Shown here: positions 1 through 11,805 of the stretch, in pieces | Layout: each line of letters opens with the position of its first letter | Position numbering within the stretch: the first letter of the stretch is position 1 | Assembly (NCBI GenBank): GCA_006503535.1 | Contig: QYRS01000004.1 | Span: 3,410,001-3,474,000 of the forward strand | Direction: 5' to 3' | DNA length: 64,000 bases | Source of the DNA: Arthrinium phaeospermum | Lineage: Eukaryota > Ascomycota > Sordariomycetes > Amphisphaeriales > Apiosporaceae | Program-made: the position numbers and the translations under genes | The notes under the pieces: generated by a model | The model's input: the letters and a program-made list of their open reading frames with translations, nothing else | Databases searched by the model: none | What the model was told of the DNA's origin: nothing

Positions 1-85
1 GTTTGTCCATCTTTCGCTTTGCTGCTTGCAAGACTACTTAATCCAGGCCAGGAAAGTGTCGGCTGACTTGAAATGACGCTTTCAG

Positions 86-551
86 AAGCAATACCGGAAC
101 CAGCTCGCCTACTGATGCCCCCAATTCCATATCTGCAACGATGACATCCGCATCCATATCCATATCCACATCGACGTTCACATCCAGCACGGCGTTCCCA
201 ACCGCCACGGGCGGCATCCTAGCTCTCGACTGTCCGAATATCGACGAGACCCAGAAGTCGTACACCGTCCCCGGGTCTGCGACTCCCTACAAGTTCCGGT
301 TCGCCTGCGAGAACGATGCGAGGGGCTCACGCGGCGATGGGGACATGTGGAACACGACGTCGCTCGACGGTTGCGTCAAAAGCTGTGCCGAACACAACCA
401 CGATGAGTCGGATACATCGTGCGGCGGGGTCGTATGGAACGGAAACCTGACCAGCGCTCTGACCCGAGGCGGCAACTGCTACCTGAAGATGGGTACAGTC
501 AGCACTTTCCGATGCAATGGGTGTGTGGCCGTAGCTGCGACGCTGGTGTAA
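86..551 (+). CDS. 3' part of an apple/PAN-like Cys-rich protein
   Basis: The frame is open to a TAA at 549-551. It begins after a good acceptor (TTTCAG, ending at 85) and is blocked further upstream by a TGA at 69, so it is probably the last exon of a gene starting outside the window. An ATG at 141 could instead start a 136-residue protein. The N-terminal part is a Ser/Thr-rich stalk. The C-terminal part has evenly spaced cysteines and the sequence GGVVWNGNLT...GGNCYLK, which resembles the core of apple-like domains in fungal cell-surface proteins. Those domains usually bind carbohydrate or protein ligands outside the cell. No signal peptide or membrane segment lies in the visible part. The 5' boundary and the function are inferred; the Cys pattern and the stop are seen. 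Confidence 0.5.
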
Positions 552-892
552 TTGGAGAATTGTGAGGAAAGCAGGCAAGTAAGTGAGCCGCCCAATACCG
601 TCCAATGCTGCAAACCAGTCATTAGAGGCACAGAGGAAACGAATTAATCAAACTCTTCTTCAAATATGTGTTTATACATGTCGCTATATATATGTAATTA
701 TTCTCATAGAGGCTTTTTACAGAAGAAGATGCAATTGCAGCAAGAATCGCTTGAATTAATGACAGTCAAGCTCTACCTGTTTCATGGTAGACCCCCTTGA
801 GGCACCACTTTTCCTTCCTCTATGGAGGCTTGCCTTTGAGGGCAACTAGCCGAGAGCGGGTTTACAACGACTGAGCTGCTGGTACTCGGGCT
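552..892. other. gap between convergent genes
   Basis: Short AT-leaning 3' flanks of two convergent genes. No coding signal or repeat was recognised. Confidence 0.6.
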
Positions 893-1697
893 TTAAGCAC
901 CCAGCTGCTTCTTGGCGTAATCGACGCCGAGCTTCTGCGAGGCGGAGCTGCTGGGGTAGATGAGATGGACCGCATTGATACCGACGCCGTGGGTGGTATC
1001 GCAAACACCATCACCCTGTCAACATGGTTAGCCTTGAATATACAAGACCAATCGCAGAAATGGGGGGTGGAAGCATCACAAAGTATTGGCGATAAAGGGC
1101 CCTTAAGAAAAAGAGAAGAACTTACGAAAGCGCACACATCCAGGGTCTTGGAGACCCAGTTCTGGGGGATGGAGCCGAGGAAGACGGACAGGCCGTTGAC
1201 GTTGCGGGTAGTGGCGCCGCCGTAGATGTCGACGTTGCAGGCGAGGCCGGCCCTGTGGTTGGGGTTGCCGATCAAGAAGACGCCCTTGACGGCGTCGAAG
1301 CCGGCGCCGGTGATGCGGCCCATGGCGTTGACGGTGGCGGCGGCGCCCTGGGAGTAGCCCTGCAGGATGAAACACTCGTCGGGGCTGGTGCGGAGGGTGG
1401 ACTCGATCTTGTTGACGATGTCGGCGGTGCCGGCGGCCGAGTTCTGGCTCGCGTCGGCGGCGTAGACGGTGTTGTAGACCTTGCCGCCGGGAACCTCGGC
1501 CGTCAGCCGGCGGTTGATGGCCGTGAAGCCCAGGGACTGGCCCTGGGCTCGCCGGTGCCCCGGGTGTTGATGATGGTGTAGGAGCTGCAGGCGCCGGCCC
1601 GCTTGTCGACGGCGGCAACCTCCGCCTCGGCGGCGGGGGCGGCGCTGACGGTCAAGGCCAGGACGGAAACCAGGGAGAGGAGGGCGTTGGCGTGCAT
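893..1697 (-). CDS. cutinase (CE5), with a one-base frameshift
   Basis: Secreted serine esterase that hydrolyses cutin or short-chain esters outside the cell. The start at 1697 gives a signal peptide (MHANALLSLVSVLALTVSAA) and a short pro-region ending in KR. Family features follow in order: the first conserved block INTRGTGEP, the nucleophile elbow GYSQGA, and after an intron (1016-1125) the segment GDGVCDTTHG...AVHLIYP, which supplies the catalytic Asp and His and a conserved Cys. The coding sum is 695 bases. After GTGEP the frame shifts by one base inside a GGG run (1545-1547 on the plus strand); one more base there gives 231 residues, the normal family length. The deletion may be a sequencing error or a real null allele. 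Exon, intron and triad are seen; secretion and substrate are from family knowledge. Confidence 0.85.
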
Positions 1698-1858
1698 GGT
1701 GGGCGACGAAGTTCGTTTATTACTTATTATTATTGCGGAGCGGAAGCAAGGGTGCCAGGAGACAGGAAAAAAGAATGTATAGAGTTGGAGATGATGCTTG
1801 AGTCAGGAGGCTTGCTTGATGACAGAATCAACCTGACGCAGAGGGACGACGCAGGTGG

Positions 1859-1865
1859 TTTTATA
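1859..1865 (-). promoter_or_regulatory. possible TATA box of the cutinase gene
   Basis: TATAAAA on the minus strand about 165 bases upstream of the cutinase ATG, a plausible core promoter position. No mapped transcript start supports it. Confidence 0.35.
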
Positions 1866-3126
1866 CCTTTTTCTTTTTGGCCCCAGCTCACCTCGAACCC
1901 CTGGCGATGGAGATGAAGCTGGGTTGATCAAAGGTGTATACTCTCCATCCGCCTGCACCCGACCCTGGATGATGGATCCTTTGGGCCCTTGCCGATGCGG
2001 GCGGGAGGAAGAAGCCATATCGCCGAAAGCCAGTTCTGCGTGAACTTTCCATACTCGTTGTAGCGCGTGAGGATTCCCCCAATAGCGGCCAGAAATCCCG
2101 GCAGGGTTTGTGCGGGTCATATCCACAGGCCTGGGCTCCAGACTCCAGTGAGAGAGAATGAAATTGTGACCGGTCATTCAATACTTGGACGAAGATGCTG
2201 CAGCTTTCAGCTTTCGACTTTCAAACAATTCATGTGGTTTTTAATTTGCCCAATTGCACCATGCAGTACTCCGTGGTAAAGAATGGTGAAACTTCGTGAA
2301 GCCGTCGCTGTCGAGGATAAGGTTAGTTGGGGTGTTAGTGGTTGAGATGACAGACAGATGGCTTGCCGCTACAAATGCTACCCTCCACTAAATTAGCACC
2401 CGAATCGGAATCTACAGTAGCAACCCGCGCCCCAATGCTACGGTCGAGCCAATTGGGCAGCGGGGATGATACCGTCCAGCTGCCAGCCGTTTGCGCCAGC
2501 ATTGGGTAGGGAGGGCATGCATATTTGAAATGTGTCAAAACTTGCCAAAAGAAACAATACAATAGCACTTTTGCTTACAAACATAAAAGTTGCCGAGGCT
2601 ATTACCAGAGGCTATCACATCTCACATTCAGCTCCTCTCGAGTTCGATGCAGTGATGGCTCGATGACTGAATCGCTCAGCGGAGAACTTTGAAAAGAAAA
2701 GAAAGCAAGCCCTGTCTGCCTGTCGCTGTTTCTGGCCCCCATTTTTATGTCGGCTCGCGACGTATACCCAATTGAGAAAGCCCGAAGATTAGTAGTCTCG
2801 TTTCAGGAGCCAGCTCCATCCACAACTGGCTTGGCTGGCACGAACAGGTGGATGGTGCTCCATTTGTGTGCGATGCGGCATTCATTTGGCAGGCCTCTAA
2901 TCCTGTACTACATACTTTATTCTTGATGGGGCTCAGGCAGTCTGCTGCGCATTCATCGACTCTGATACCGGGGAAGACGGGCGAATTTGACATTGCGAAA
3001 GACCGCCGACAGCTGCAAAAGCTTTGAGTGGTGTGTCCAAATCAATTTACAACGCATACCATGTTGATAATACACTCAAGATGATTTCGATAGCTGATCG
3101 ATCAGCACGGGGATGTCGTGGACATC
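1866..3126. other. intergenic, no gene seen
   Basis: Only short overlapping frames without signal peptide, domain or splice support. This is the upstream region of the cutinase and the downstream region of the dioxygenase gene. Confidence 0.6.
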
Positions 3127-4401
3127 CTACAACAAAAGCAAGCTAACGACAAAACCCCCTCCCAAAACAGAGACTAAGTACGGTAACGCAGATCGCTTCA
3201 CAGCTCCAGATGCCGGCGTGGAACTGGCCGCTGGCGTAGGCTGGACTGGCGTACCGCTGCCTGGGGCGCCATGTGCCGAGGTAGTCGTTGCAGTGGCAGC
3301 AGGTGAGGAATTGCTTCCGTCCACAGCAGCATTCCCCGTAAAGTGGGCAGCCGGCGGCGCTTGGTCGTTGTAGTTGGCGCTAACGTCGACGCCGACGGTG
3401 ATCCAAGCCATGATGCCGTCGGACAGCGAGTCGCCCAGCATCAGGTAGTCCATCAGCACGTCGTAGTCGGACGTCGCGGCGGCCTCCGCGATTCCGTCCT
3501 CGAGCAGGTCGACGAACTGCTGTTGGTTGCTCTGGTAGGGCGCCGTGGCCTCCACCGCCGACACGAGATCGCGATCGAAGAAGAGCTGGCCGATGTGCGT
3601 CGCGACCCCGCCCTCGTAGGTTGCTGCTGCTGATGCTGATGCTGCTTCGCCGGAAGGGAGCACCTTGGCGTCCTTGGTGCTGAGGATGTGCACGTGGTTG
3701 GCGCGCCCGGCGTAGTGGCCTGGGAAGACGGTGTCGAACTCCACCACGCCGTCGGCATCTGTCACTTGCACGCCGCGGCAGAAGTTGCTGCCCAGCCCGC
3801 CCTGGCCGGTCGCGGATACGCCGGAGTACACGCCCGTCGCGTTGGAATGCCACACGTCAATGACCATGTCTTTTACGGGGGAACAGGTGGAGGTGCTGAT
3901 GAACTGGATATCGAGGTGCAATGGCACACCCTTCTGACCCTCGGTCACATTGGTCCGCATCAGCTCCCCCGAGACGAAGTACGGACCGATGGTGGTCTCC
4001 GCGACCAAGGCGCACGATGCATTGCCCGCGAAGAGGATGTCGGGCGACGTGGACGGGTTATACTGCGCATCTACCTTGTGCGACTTGGCCGCCCATTTCT
4101 TCAGGTCGGCCTCGTCGCGTTTCTCTGCAAGTGCGGCGGAGCGACTGTCCCGGGAGATGCCGCGCGTTGCACGAAGATGTCGTGCGGTCTCGGATCGACG
4201 GGCGGCGGCGCGCTGCTGACGGGCCAGCACAGGCGGCGAGTTGGAGCAGCCGCTCATGGCGCGCATCATGTGTTGGTGCGCATGGCGGTACGACGTCATT
4301 TCGCGCTGGGCCAGCTCGGGGCTGGCGTCTTCGCCGGGATGGGCAATTGCGAGGTTGCAGGCAGCCAGTACCGCTGCCGCGATAATTGGAACATGGACCA
4401 T
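3127..4401 (-). CDS. extracellular intradiol ring-cleavage dioxygenase, probably GPI-anchored
   Basis: Non-haem Fe(III) enzyme that opens catechol-type aromatic rings between the hydroxyls. It is a single exon of 424 residues starting at the ATG at 4401. Residues 1-20 form a signal peptide. A basic, Arg-rich stretch follows. The domain core has ETTIGPYFVSGEL, the first Tyr ligand region IDVWHSNATGVYSG, and GHYAGRANHVHIL with the second Tyr and the HxH pair, so all four Tyr/Tyr/His/His iron ligands are present. After the domain come a Ser/Thr/Ala/Pro-rich stalk and a hydrophobic C-terminus (LPYLVSVLGGGFVVSLLLL) typical of a GPI signal. Family knowledge says such enzymes act on lignin- or plant-derived catechols. 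The cell-surface location is inferred. An 18-base GAC repeat abuts the start codon. Confidence 0.9.
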   Translation of the reverse strand: MVHVPIIAAAVLAACNLAIAHPGEDASPELAQREMTSYRHAHQHMMRAMSGCSNSPPVLARQQRAAARRSETARHLRATRGISRDSRSAALAEKRDEADLKKWAAKSHKVDAQYNPSTSPDILFAGNASCALVAETTIGPYFVSGELMRTNVTEGQKGVPLHLDIQFISTSTCSPVKDMVIDVWHSNATGVYSGVSATGQGGLGSNFCRGVQVTDADGVVEFDTVFPGHYAGRANHVHILSTKDAKVLPSGEAASASAAATYEGGVATHIGQLFFDRDLVSAVEATAPYQSNQQQFVDLLEDGIAEAAATSDYDVLMDYLMLGDSLSDGIMAWITVGVDVSANYNDQAPPAAHFTGNAAVDGSNSSPAATATTTSAHGAPGSGTPVQPTPAASSTPASGAVKRSALPYLVSVLGGGFVVSLLLL

Positions 4402-4419
4402 GTCGTCGTCGTCGTCGTC
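4402..4419. repeat. (GTC)6 trinucleotide repeat
   Basis: Perfect trinucleotide run touching the start codon of the dioxygenase gene. It lies in that gene's 5' leader, where it reads (GAC)6. Confidence 0.9.
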
Positions 4420-5318
4420 GTGTTATTGCTACGGTGATTGACTCGTTTGGGCTGTTCAGGTGCAATGAAGAAGGGAAATGGAAACACTCTTCTGTCACAG
4501 GGAAAGAGTAAGGTTCCCATGGTGAAAAGCAACAACGGTTACCCCTGAAGATCTACATGTAGATATCATCATCGCTTGCTTGGCGATGGCTCGTCTCCTC
4601 GTCGAGCCAATACCAAGAGCTCGTATTGGATGGTTAATTGGTACGCTACTGGTGAGTGGTAGTGCTCGGCAGGGCAGCGATTGGGCATTCGGTGCTCAAT
4701 GAGTGCCAAGTCCAGAAAGGCAATTGGCAAATTGAGCTTTTGGGATTGACTCTGGTGGCAGCGGCATCTTCCCTGCGACTACGCCACTCTCAATCCTTTC
4801 GTTCTCGAAGGATTGGCCGTTGGCTCGTAGATCGGACGTGTCTCTCTTGCATAGGGCTACCATCAGACGAACGCTCAAATTGTGCAGTCTTTTCTAGGGG
4901 TTCGAGACTAATGCCATGACAAGCAGCAACGGGTGACAAGGCAAGAGGACACTCGCTGCGAACATGTTTCACCAAAATACCGTTGAGCACCATGACTTAT
5001 TATAGAGAGCGAGACGTTATGGAGTACGGAGTACATGAGTACATTTCAATGTATGTCGTTCAACGTTTACTTGGAATGAGTTGTTGAAATTCGCAATGTC
5101 TCGTTTTTCATCACCGTGACCGGGGCCATGTCAATGTGGTGCACGGACCATCCACGAGGTCGGTGGATTACGACTGCTTTTCCCCCGCGATCTTCATCTC
5201 AGATGTCCCAAAGAATGTCTGCCAATCAAACCCAATCTCTCGTCACTTGTCTCATCGTCTAATTCGGAAATATTAATACAACCGCTCTGTTCATTTTACA
5301 TTACTCCTTCTGGTGAAG
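4420..5318. other. shared upstream region of two divergent genes
   Basis: About 0.9 kb between the dioxygenase (minus) and CHY (plus) starts, so it should contain both promoters. No coding signal or defined regulatory site was recognised. Confidence 0.5.
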
Positions 5319-5669
5319 ATGGCTCAGTCGGTTTCACCCAACACCACAGGGCCTGCAGTCCACGGCGTCTCTGTCAGCCCCTTGACGCAATGCTCCCATT
5401 GGCACTCGGAGCGCGACATCATCGCCATCCGGCACAAGTGCTGTGGCGACTACTACGCCTGCATCAGCTGCCACGAAGCCCTCGCCCAGCACCCGCCCCA
5501 GGTCTGGCCCAAGGCCGAGCAGGCCAGCACCCGGGCGGTTCTGTGCGGCAAATGCCGCCACGAGCTGACCATTGACGAGTATCTCGGCTGCGGCAGCACT
5601 TGCCCCCAGTGCCGGGCGCTCTTCAATCCTGGATGTGCGAACCACTACTCCCTGTACTTTGAGACTTAG
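5319..5669 (+). CDS. CHY-type zinc finger protein (Hot13-like)
   Basis: Small zinc protein of 116 residues, starting at the ATG at 5319 (an upstream in-frame GTG is not a start). Almost the whole length is a CHY zinc finger. The ordered Cys/His set includes CSHWHSERD, HKCCGDYYACISCHE, CGKCRHEL and CGSTCPQC, ending with FNPGCANHYSLYF. This matches the stand-alone fungal CHY proteins related to yeast Hot13, which helps import and redox cycling of small Tim proteins in the mitochondrial intermembrane space. In other eukaryotes the same domain is joined to a RING finger, which is absent here. Zinc binding is secure from the residues; the mitochondrial role is inferred from the yeast relative. Confidence 0.88.
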   Translation: MAQSVSPNTTGPAVHGVSVSPLTQCSHWHSERDIIAIRHKCCGDYYACISCHEALAQHPPQVWPKAEQASTRAVLCGKCRHELTIDEYLGCGSTCPQCRALFNPGCANHYSLYFET

Positions 5670-7154
5670 CAGATGTCGGGAGCCGTGTCGGGAGCCGTAT
5701 GGCAACTGAAGGTTTCGACTAGCGTGGTCGAGGACCGATTCCCCGCTGGCAGGCTGGCCGCACCACCACCGCATCACAAGTCACCCCGCAATGGAGATAC
5801 TGTACACATCATTCCAGTATCTGCCAACATGATTTATGGCAAGATAGCCGAGAATCTGAGGAGGGGGGGACCGGAAACTTCTGCAAGCTGCTGCGTGGCA
5901 TTGTTTAGATCCAAGCCTAATTGCCAATCAGAAGATCATGGGGTTGGCCGGTTGCCGAACAAGGAAGCTGCGAAAACTGATCATGCAAAGCTGCCACCAA
6001 TCCCGCCGAGCCGATTTCATTAGCAGGCCTGGCGGAACACAAAGCTGCAAGCTAGTTAGTAAATCCTCGCCTGTTCGTTGGATCGAATCCGAACCAGCGC
6101 CTCGGAGCTGAACATTGTTCTAGACCAGCCCTCCTAGAAAGACACAGCCAGCAGCAACGTTGGGCGAACCGGCTGACTCGCCCAACGGCCAACTAGGCTA
6201 CAAATTTCGAGACCTTCAAGAGCCGTATAGTAAAGTCGCCCATCCTGCCACTACCACCTACGTATGCAGAATTACGATGTTCACACATGTACCCCTGCTT
6301 CCCCGGGCTTGACTGCCAACAAGAGCCTAGCCAACCCCGCAAGACCGTGAGGCAAAACTTGGTGACCCAGTGTCCCCCCGCACGCCAAGGGATTACCCCA
6401 GATTTTCCACTTCCCACCTGCTATTCCTAGCGGGGGATGACACTTGCAAGAAACGTTGCCCATGAGTGACCCAAGGCATTCTTACGAACGTGAAAAAGGA
6501 GGCAGAGGTTAGGATTGTAGAAGCATCGGGTGGTCCAATGTCGGTTTGCTCAATTCTGTCAAGTCGGGTCCCAAGTTGTCAGAGTTCAATATCGTTCCCA
6601 GCAAGAACCCAGGACGGCTTGAGCCGTGGGGGACCAAGCTTCCGGGACGAAGCAACGCAATGGGGCATTCAAAGTTTTAACACGCTCTTCTTAATCTAAG
6701 ATCGTCTTCACAGTACGTCACGCTAAAACGCGAGAGAGTCCTTGGCGGACGGAGATTCCGCTCGCTGCTTGGTTCAAGTCTCCCATTCGCTCTGCCGGGC
6801 ACCCAAGAGCGGCTGGCCAAGGAAGGAGCTAGCACCTGCGGATTGAGGTGGTATGCAATGCACGTTGCTCCGCGCCAGTCACAGACAGCGGTGGGCATGG
6901 GCAAAGGCGAGAAAACGCATCCAGGGTCCCACTCCTGGGGACCCCCCATGACGGATGTTCCGTGTAACACAACCATCCATTCCTCTTGACCGCCCGCGGG
7001 GTCTCAATGGTACATATGTTGTCATCCCCCAAGTATAGATGGAGTGAGACCCTTTCTTTTCGACTTATCCTTCATTGCTCCCGCATTGTCTAGCGGGTTC
7101 AGATACGATTGAAACGTACCTTGATTCATTCCTGGACGACGACAGCAGCTCACG
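5670..7154. other. intergenic, no gene seen
   Basis: About 1.5 kb with only short unsupported frames. The 3' half is the promoter region of the MFS gene. No repeat or RNA gene was recognised. Confidence 0.6.
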
Positions 7155-9153
7155 ATGTCCCGCGATTACAGCCCCCAGGACCGCGATGGCGAGAAAGCCA
7201 ACGTCGACTATATTGCCGACGTAGCGCATTCCGAACACGTCGGCGATAGTCAAGACGACTGGCGAAATGAGTTCACTCCCCAGGAGCAGAGGAGCATCAT
7301 CAAGAGGATCGACCGCCGGCTGGTCACGACAGTCGGGGTCATGTATTGCGTGTCGTTGATGGACAGGTCAGTCGCATCCCTCACTCGCCCCCGGCGCACG
7401 AACCATTCATTTCGATGCTTATGCGACGAAACTCTTGCTCATTGCGCCATGAGATCTGACTGACTCTTTTGCGCCTTAGAACGAATCTCTCAGCCGCCAA
7501 CATTGCCGGCATGGACAAGGACCTGGCCTTGGTCGGCGATCGGTACTCCATCATCACCCTCATCTTCTTCGTCACATACACCCTCTTCCAGCCGCCGTCG
7601 ACAGTCATTGTGCGCAAGATCGGTCCGCGCATCCATCTGGCCCTCATCACCCTTCTCTGGGGCGGCGTCATGATCGGCATGGGCTTCGTGCGGGACTGGG
7701 CGCAGTTGGCAGGGTTGCGCGTCCTGTTGGGTATCATGGAGGCCGGCTTCTTCCCCTCGTGTGTCTACCTTCTTAGTACATGGGTACGTCGAATCTCCCC
7801 TATGACGGTCGCTTCTCTCGATACTCCGATGCTAACTCCTGGTCTCACTGCAGTATACAAGATGTGAGTTACGATAGCTGTGCACGTCATGAACGTGAGA
7901 GCTTGAGACTAACTGGACGATAGACGAGGTCGGAAAGAGGTATTCCTTCTTCTACATCCTCGGATGTGTTGCCTCGGCCTTCTCCGGAATCCTAGCCTTT
8001 GGTCTTATGCAGATGAAGGGAGTTGCGGGTCTGGCCGGATGGCGCTGTAAGTTATTTCACCTCGCTATGTGTACTGAGCCCTTTGGTTGCTGACAAATCG
8101 CTATAATAGGGATTTTCATCGTTGAAGGTCTCATCACATGCTTACTCGGTATCGGTGGATACTGGATGCTTGTGGATTTCCCCGACTCAACCCGCATCTC
8201 ATGGAATTTCCTGGGAGCGCGGGAACGGGCTTGGGTGGTGAAGCGCGTCAATGCGGATCGTGGAGATGCGGAGACACCCAAGTTCGACTTGAGACGGTTC
8301 ATGGCGGCCGGGGCTGATTTGAAGATTTGGTGAGTCGGGAAGACATCCAGCATGAGAGCAGTTGAGAGGAAAAGCTAACAAATCTGCGAAAAAGGGCATA
8401 CGCCATGATCTTCTTCAACACCACGACCATCACCTACGCCCTGGCCTACTTCCTCCCCATCATCCTGACCGTCAACCTGGGCTTCGAGGTGGGCGCGGCG
8501 CAGTGCCTGGTGGCGCCGCCCTACGCCTTCGCGGGCTTCTACATGTTCCTCATGGGCTGGCTGGGCGACAAGTACCGCGTGCGGGGGCCCATCATCATCT
8601 GCAACATGGTCGTCTGCCTCATCGGCCTGCCCATCATGGGCTGGCACGCCAACCCGGCCGTCCGCTACTTTGGCGTCTTCCTCGTCACCGCGGGCGCCAA
8701 CTCCAACATCCCCTCCGCCATGGCGTACCAGGCTAACAACATCCGCGGGCAGTGGAAGCGCGCGTTCTGCAGCGCGACGCTCGTGGGGTTTGGGGGGATC
8801 GGGGGGATTGCTGGTAGCTTGGTTTTCCGGTAAGTCAACTCATGATCGAGCACAGGCAGGAGTTGGTTGAGCTGACATGTCTTCTTTCACGCCGCCCAGT
8901 AAGCAAGACGCTGCCACGGGATACAAGCCCGGCCTGTACGCGTGCATTGCGTGCTGCTTGCTCACGATTATCCTCGTCTGCATCGTCGACACGTTCTTCT
9001 ACTTCTCCAACAAGAAGGCAGACCGTGGGGAGAAGGAGCTGGAGGCTCATGAGGTGAGTTTCTTACACATGACCCCCCATAGCAAATTGGCTTTGTTACT
9101 GACATTGATTTGATTAGGACGGCTTCCAACCTGGCTTCCGATATACACTGTAG
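7155..9153 (+). CDS. MFS transporter, Dal5-type anion:cation symporter family
   Basis: Plasma-membrane carrier of 497 residues with about 12 TM segments. Exons: 7155-7366, 7480-7783, 7854-7863, 7924-8046, 8110-8329, 8395-8829, 8900-9053, 9118-9153 (sum 1494). All introns have GT..AG borders and the frame is kept throughout. Exon 3 is only 10 bases and supplies the Y-T-R-Y stretch after LLSTW. Family markers are the long N-terminal cytosolic tail, MDRTNLSAANIAGM at the end of TM1, GIMEAGFFPS in TM4, YTRYEVGKRYSFFYILG, GWRWIFIVEG, and the C-terminal half beginning YALAYFLPIILTVNLGF. Relatives move allantoate, nicotinate, vitamins or other organic anions with protons. The substrate here cannot be read from sequence. 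Confidence 0.9.
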
Positions 9154-9776
9154 GGATTTGCTTTTGATGTGACGGTTTCATGACGAAGCGTTTTTATTGT
9201 GGACAAGTTGTTCGTTAGCGATGGTATGTACATACTTATATAGCTCGTAAGCAAAAATGATGTGTACGATTAATTACAGGCGTGTGCATTCCGTGACCAG
9301 TTGCGCTGCGATCGCAAGTACCTGCGCCGTTCCTTTTCCGAATATGCAGGTACCCGCTGAGCCGCATCCCTCCGGCGGAATGTCAGCAGACCTTGAAGAA
9401 GAACGGTCGGACGAGGTCGCGAATCATGGGCGCGCTTTGATTGGGTGATGCTGGCAACCAGCTGTATGTGCAATCAACTACATACATAGCATACAGTACG
9501 AGACAAGGTACTCAAGAGTCAAGACTAGCAAATCAGAGAGCTGCGGCCAAAGATTGAAATCAAGGAAACAAAAGCTAGAATAAATAAATTCATGGTAAGG
9601 AAGGGTATCTTCGCAAAATCGAAAAGGGGTGGGTCGACATCGACAAGCACTAGTTACGGCTTATCGCCGACGCCCGTCGCTGCCATCATCCCATCGTCAC
9701 TGTGGGGCGGGGACCTCTGGGGAAGTGTGTTAGGAAGAACGCGTGGGGCTGGGGTCTGAGGGCTGAGGACTCTGAC
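9154..9776. other. gap between convergent genes
   Basis: 3' flanks of two convergent genes. Nothing else recognised. Confidence 0.6.
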
Positions 9777-11059
9777 TCAAGACTCCCACACCCTACTCGA
9801 CGAGCCCTGGTCCACACTGCCCTGACTCCGCTTCTTCTTCTTGCTCACGACCGTCACCTCCTCGGGCTCCTCCAGCAGATCCGACGGCACCACCGTCGAC
9901 GGCTCGCCCGCGGCCTCGGGGTCATCGCGGTACGGCGCCACCAACGCCTCCGCAGCAGCGCCCGGCTCATCGGTCGCGTCGGCACCGCCGGCACTGGCCC
10001 CGCCCTCCGCGGCGCCGTTATGAGGATGGGGAGTCTCCCCGGCGGCGGCGACATTGTAGCTGCCGTCCTCGTCCGTCAGGTCGGCGTAGCGCTGCTGGCC
10101 CGGGAACCAGGGCGGCAGGAAGGCGGGGCGCCCGCTGCCGGCGCGGGGGCCCTGGCTCTTCCAAGCCTTCATCGAGGGCGGCATCTTGAAGGCGCCGAAG
10201 AGGCCGCCTCCTCCGGATGGGGAGGTGGGCGAGGACGCGTACGGTGAGGGGGTGGATGGGTTCGTGTTGGCGGCGAACCAGGGCATCGCCGGGGTCGAGG
10301 CGGGCCGCAGGTGGCGGCCGCAGTCCGGACACGCGCCGGGTACTACCTGCCACGCGAGGTACTGAATCAGCGCGGGGATCGCGAGGCCGCGGGAGAGTTC
10401 GCGCACCGCTAAGTAGAGATGGATGAAGCTGGAGGTTTGCGACGTCGTTAGCTCAGTGAACCATCGTTGGGATGGGAGGTCCCATCGAGTGGATCGGGGC
10501 AATCAATCGGGGGACACGGGTTGGTTGGGACTTACAAGTTCACCAGCAACGGGATCGTCGCGTAGGCCGCAAGCATGGCCAGCTCCGCGCTGTCGCCCTT
10601 CTGGATCCACGTGAAGACGAGGACCACCATCAGCGCGGCGGCGAGGACCGTGTCCGCGAAGAAGGTCAGGATGGGGTTGCGGGGCTGCTGCGTCGACGAT
10701 TCGTCATCGCCATCTTCCCCTCTCCTTTCCCCGTCTCCCTGCTGTTGCTGCTCCGGCTCCGGCGCCTGCGCTTCTTGTGCCGCCTCGGCTGCCTCATTAT
10801 CCCGTGGCAGCAGCTGCTGCTGCGAGTGGCGACGCACTACCGATTGCTTCCTCTTCTGGTCCTGCTTCTTATATCGCCGCAGCTGCACGAGCTGGAACAC
10901 CGACAAGCCGCCCGAGAAGGCCAGCGGGACGAGCCCGACGGCGGGGACGGGGCTGCCCGACCGCGCGCCGTGGGCGATGCAGAGGGCGAAGGCGGGGAGG
11001 AAGGTCGCGGCGGCCACGATGCGCAGGGGGGCCTGCGCTTTCTCGGCGGGGGATGCCAT
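9777..11059 (-). CDS. conserved-type four-TM membrane protein, function unknown
   Basis: 391 residues from exons 11059-10536 and 10428-9777, joined by a 107-base GT..AG intron. The ATG at 11059 starts MASPAEKAQAPLRIV; an in-frame ATG further upstream (11161) is less likely. Two hydrophobic helices come first, followed by a charged Gln/Glu/Arg-rich cytosolic-like segment. Two more hydrophobic stretches (NPILTFFADTVLAAALMVV... and AMLAAYATIPLLVNFFIHLYL) follow. A small CPDCGRHL motif that could bind a metal, a Pro/Ser-rich region and a long polar tail ending in a basic SKKKKRS patch complete the protein. I recognise no named family. Topology is inferred from hydrophobicity. Confidence 0.75.
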
Positions 11060-11805
11060 GGTTTCGTCGTCGTTGTTGATGCGTGTGGGCGGACGTATTC
11101 CAGACCAGTGAGGTTTGACAGGAAAAAGGAAAGATGAGGAAGTCGTTGCACTCGTTGGCAAAGGGAGCGCCGGGCTGCCTCTTCAATTAAGGTTGGGTCG
11201 GTTTTGAGGGGTTCTTTTCTGGCTGCCTGTTCGTTTGGGCGTGGGCGTGCTGGCGTAGCGTGACAGTGTGCTTTGTTCGTTTGACGCCCGGCGCGCGCCT
11301 CCCCCTCAGGGGCTTCTGTTGCATCGCTAACCCTTTGGGGACTGGGATGAAGATCACGGGCCTTGGCGCCAAACCCAACGCCGATCCACGAACCACCTTA
11401 AATTCCAAAAGCCTGTCCGTTTTGGAGTGCCTTGCATTGCGTCAATGGCATATGGGAGATAAGGAATGGCGTGACAACCTCTGTCTTCTGGCATTGAGTG
11501 TTGGGTGGTTGGGTGGTTGGGGTTTTTGGTTTATCCTGGCGATCAAGGGGGTCTGGAACTTTCGGCTTCGATTGGCAGCAACTAGAACGGGCGCCGTCTG
11601 TGAAGGCGCCAGAGACGTCGTCAAACACATGGCCTGACACAAGATTCGAGTGAACATAACTGTATTCTTTGATTTCTATCCAATGAACAGGCGAGAGTTC
11701 TTCTTTTTTTACACCCCGTTTCAATGGGAACCTACTTACATCACCCAACCATGCCACAGTAGTCATCTGTCGCCCCCTTTTGACCCGCCCTTCTTCCCCA
11801 TGGTT
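11060..11805. other. intergenic, no gene seen
   Basis: Upstream of the four-TM protein gene and downstream of the rhomboid gene. No supported frame or repeat. Confidence 0.6.
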
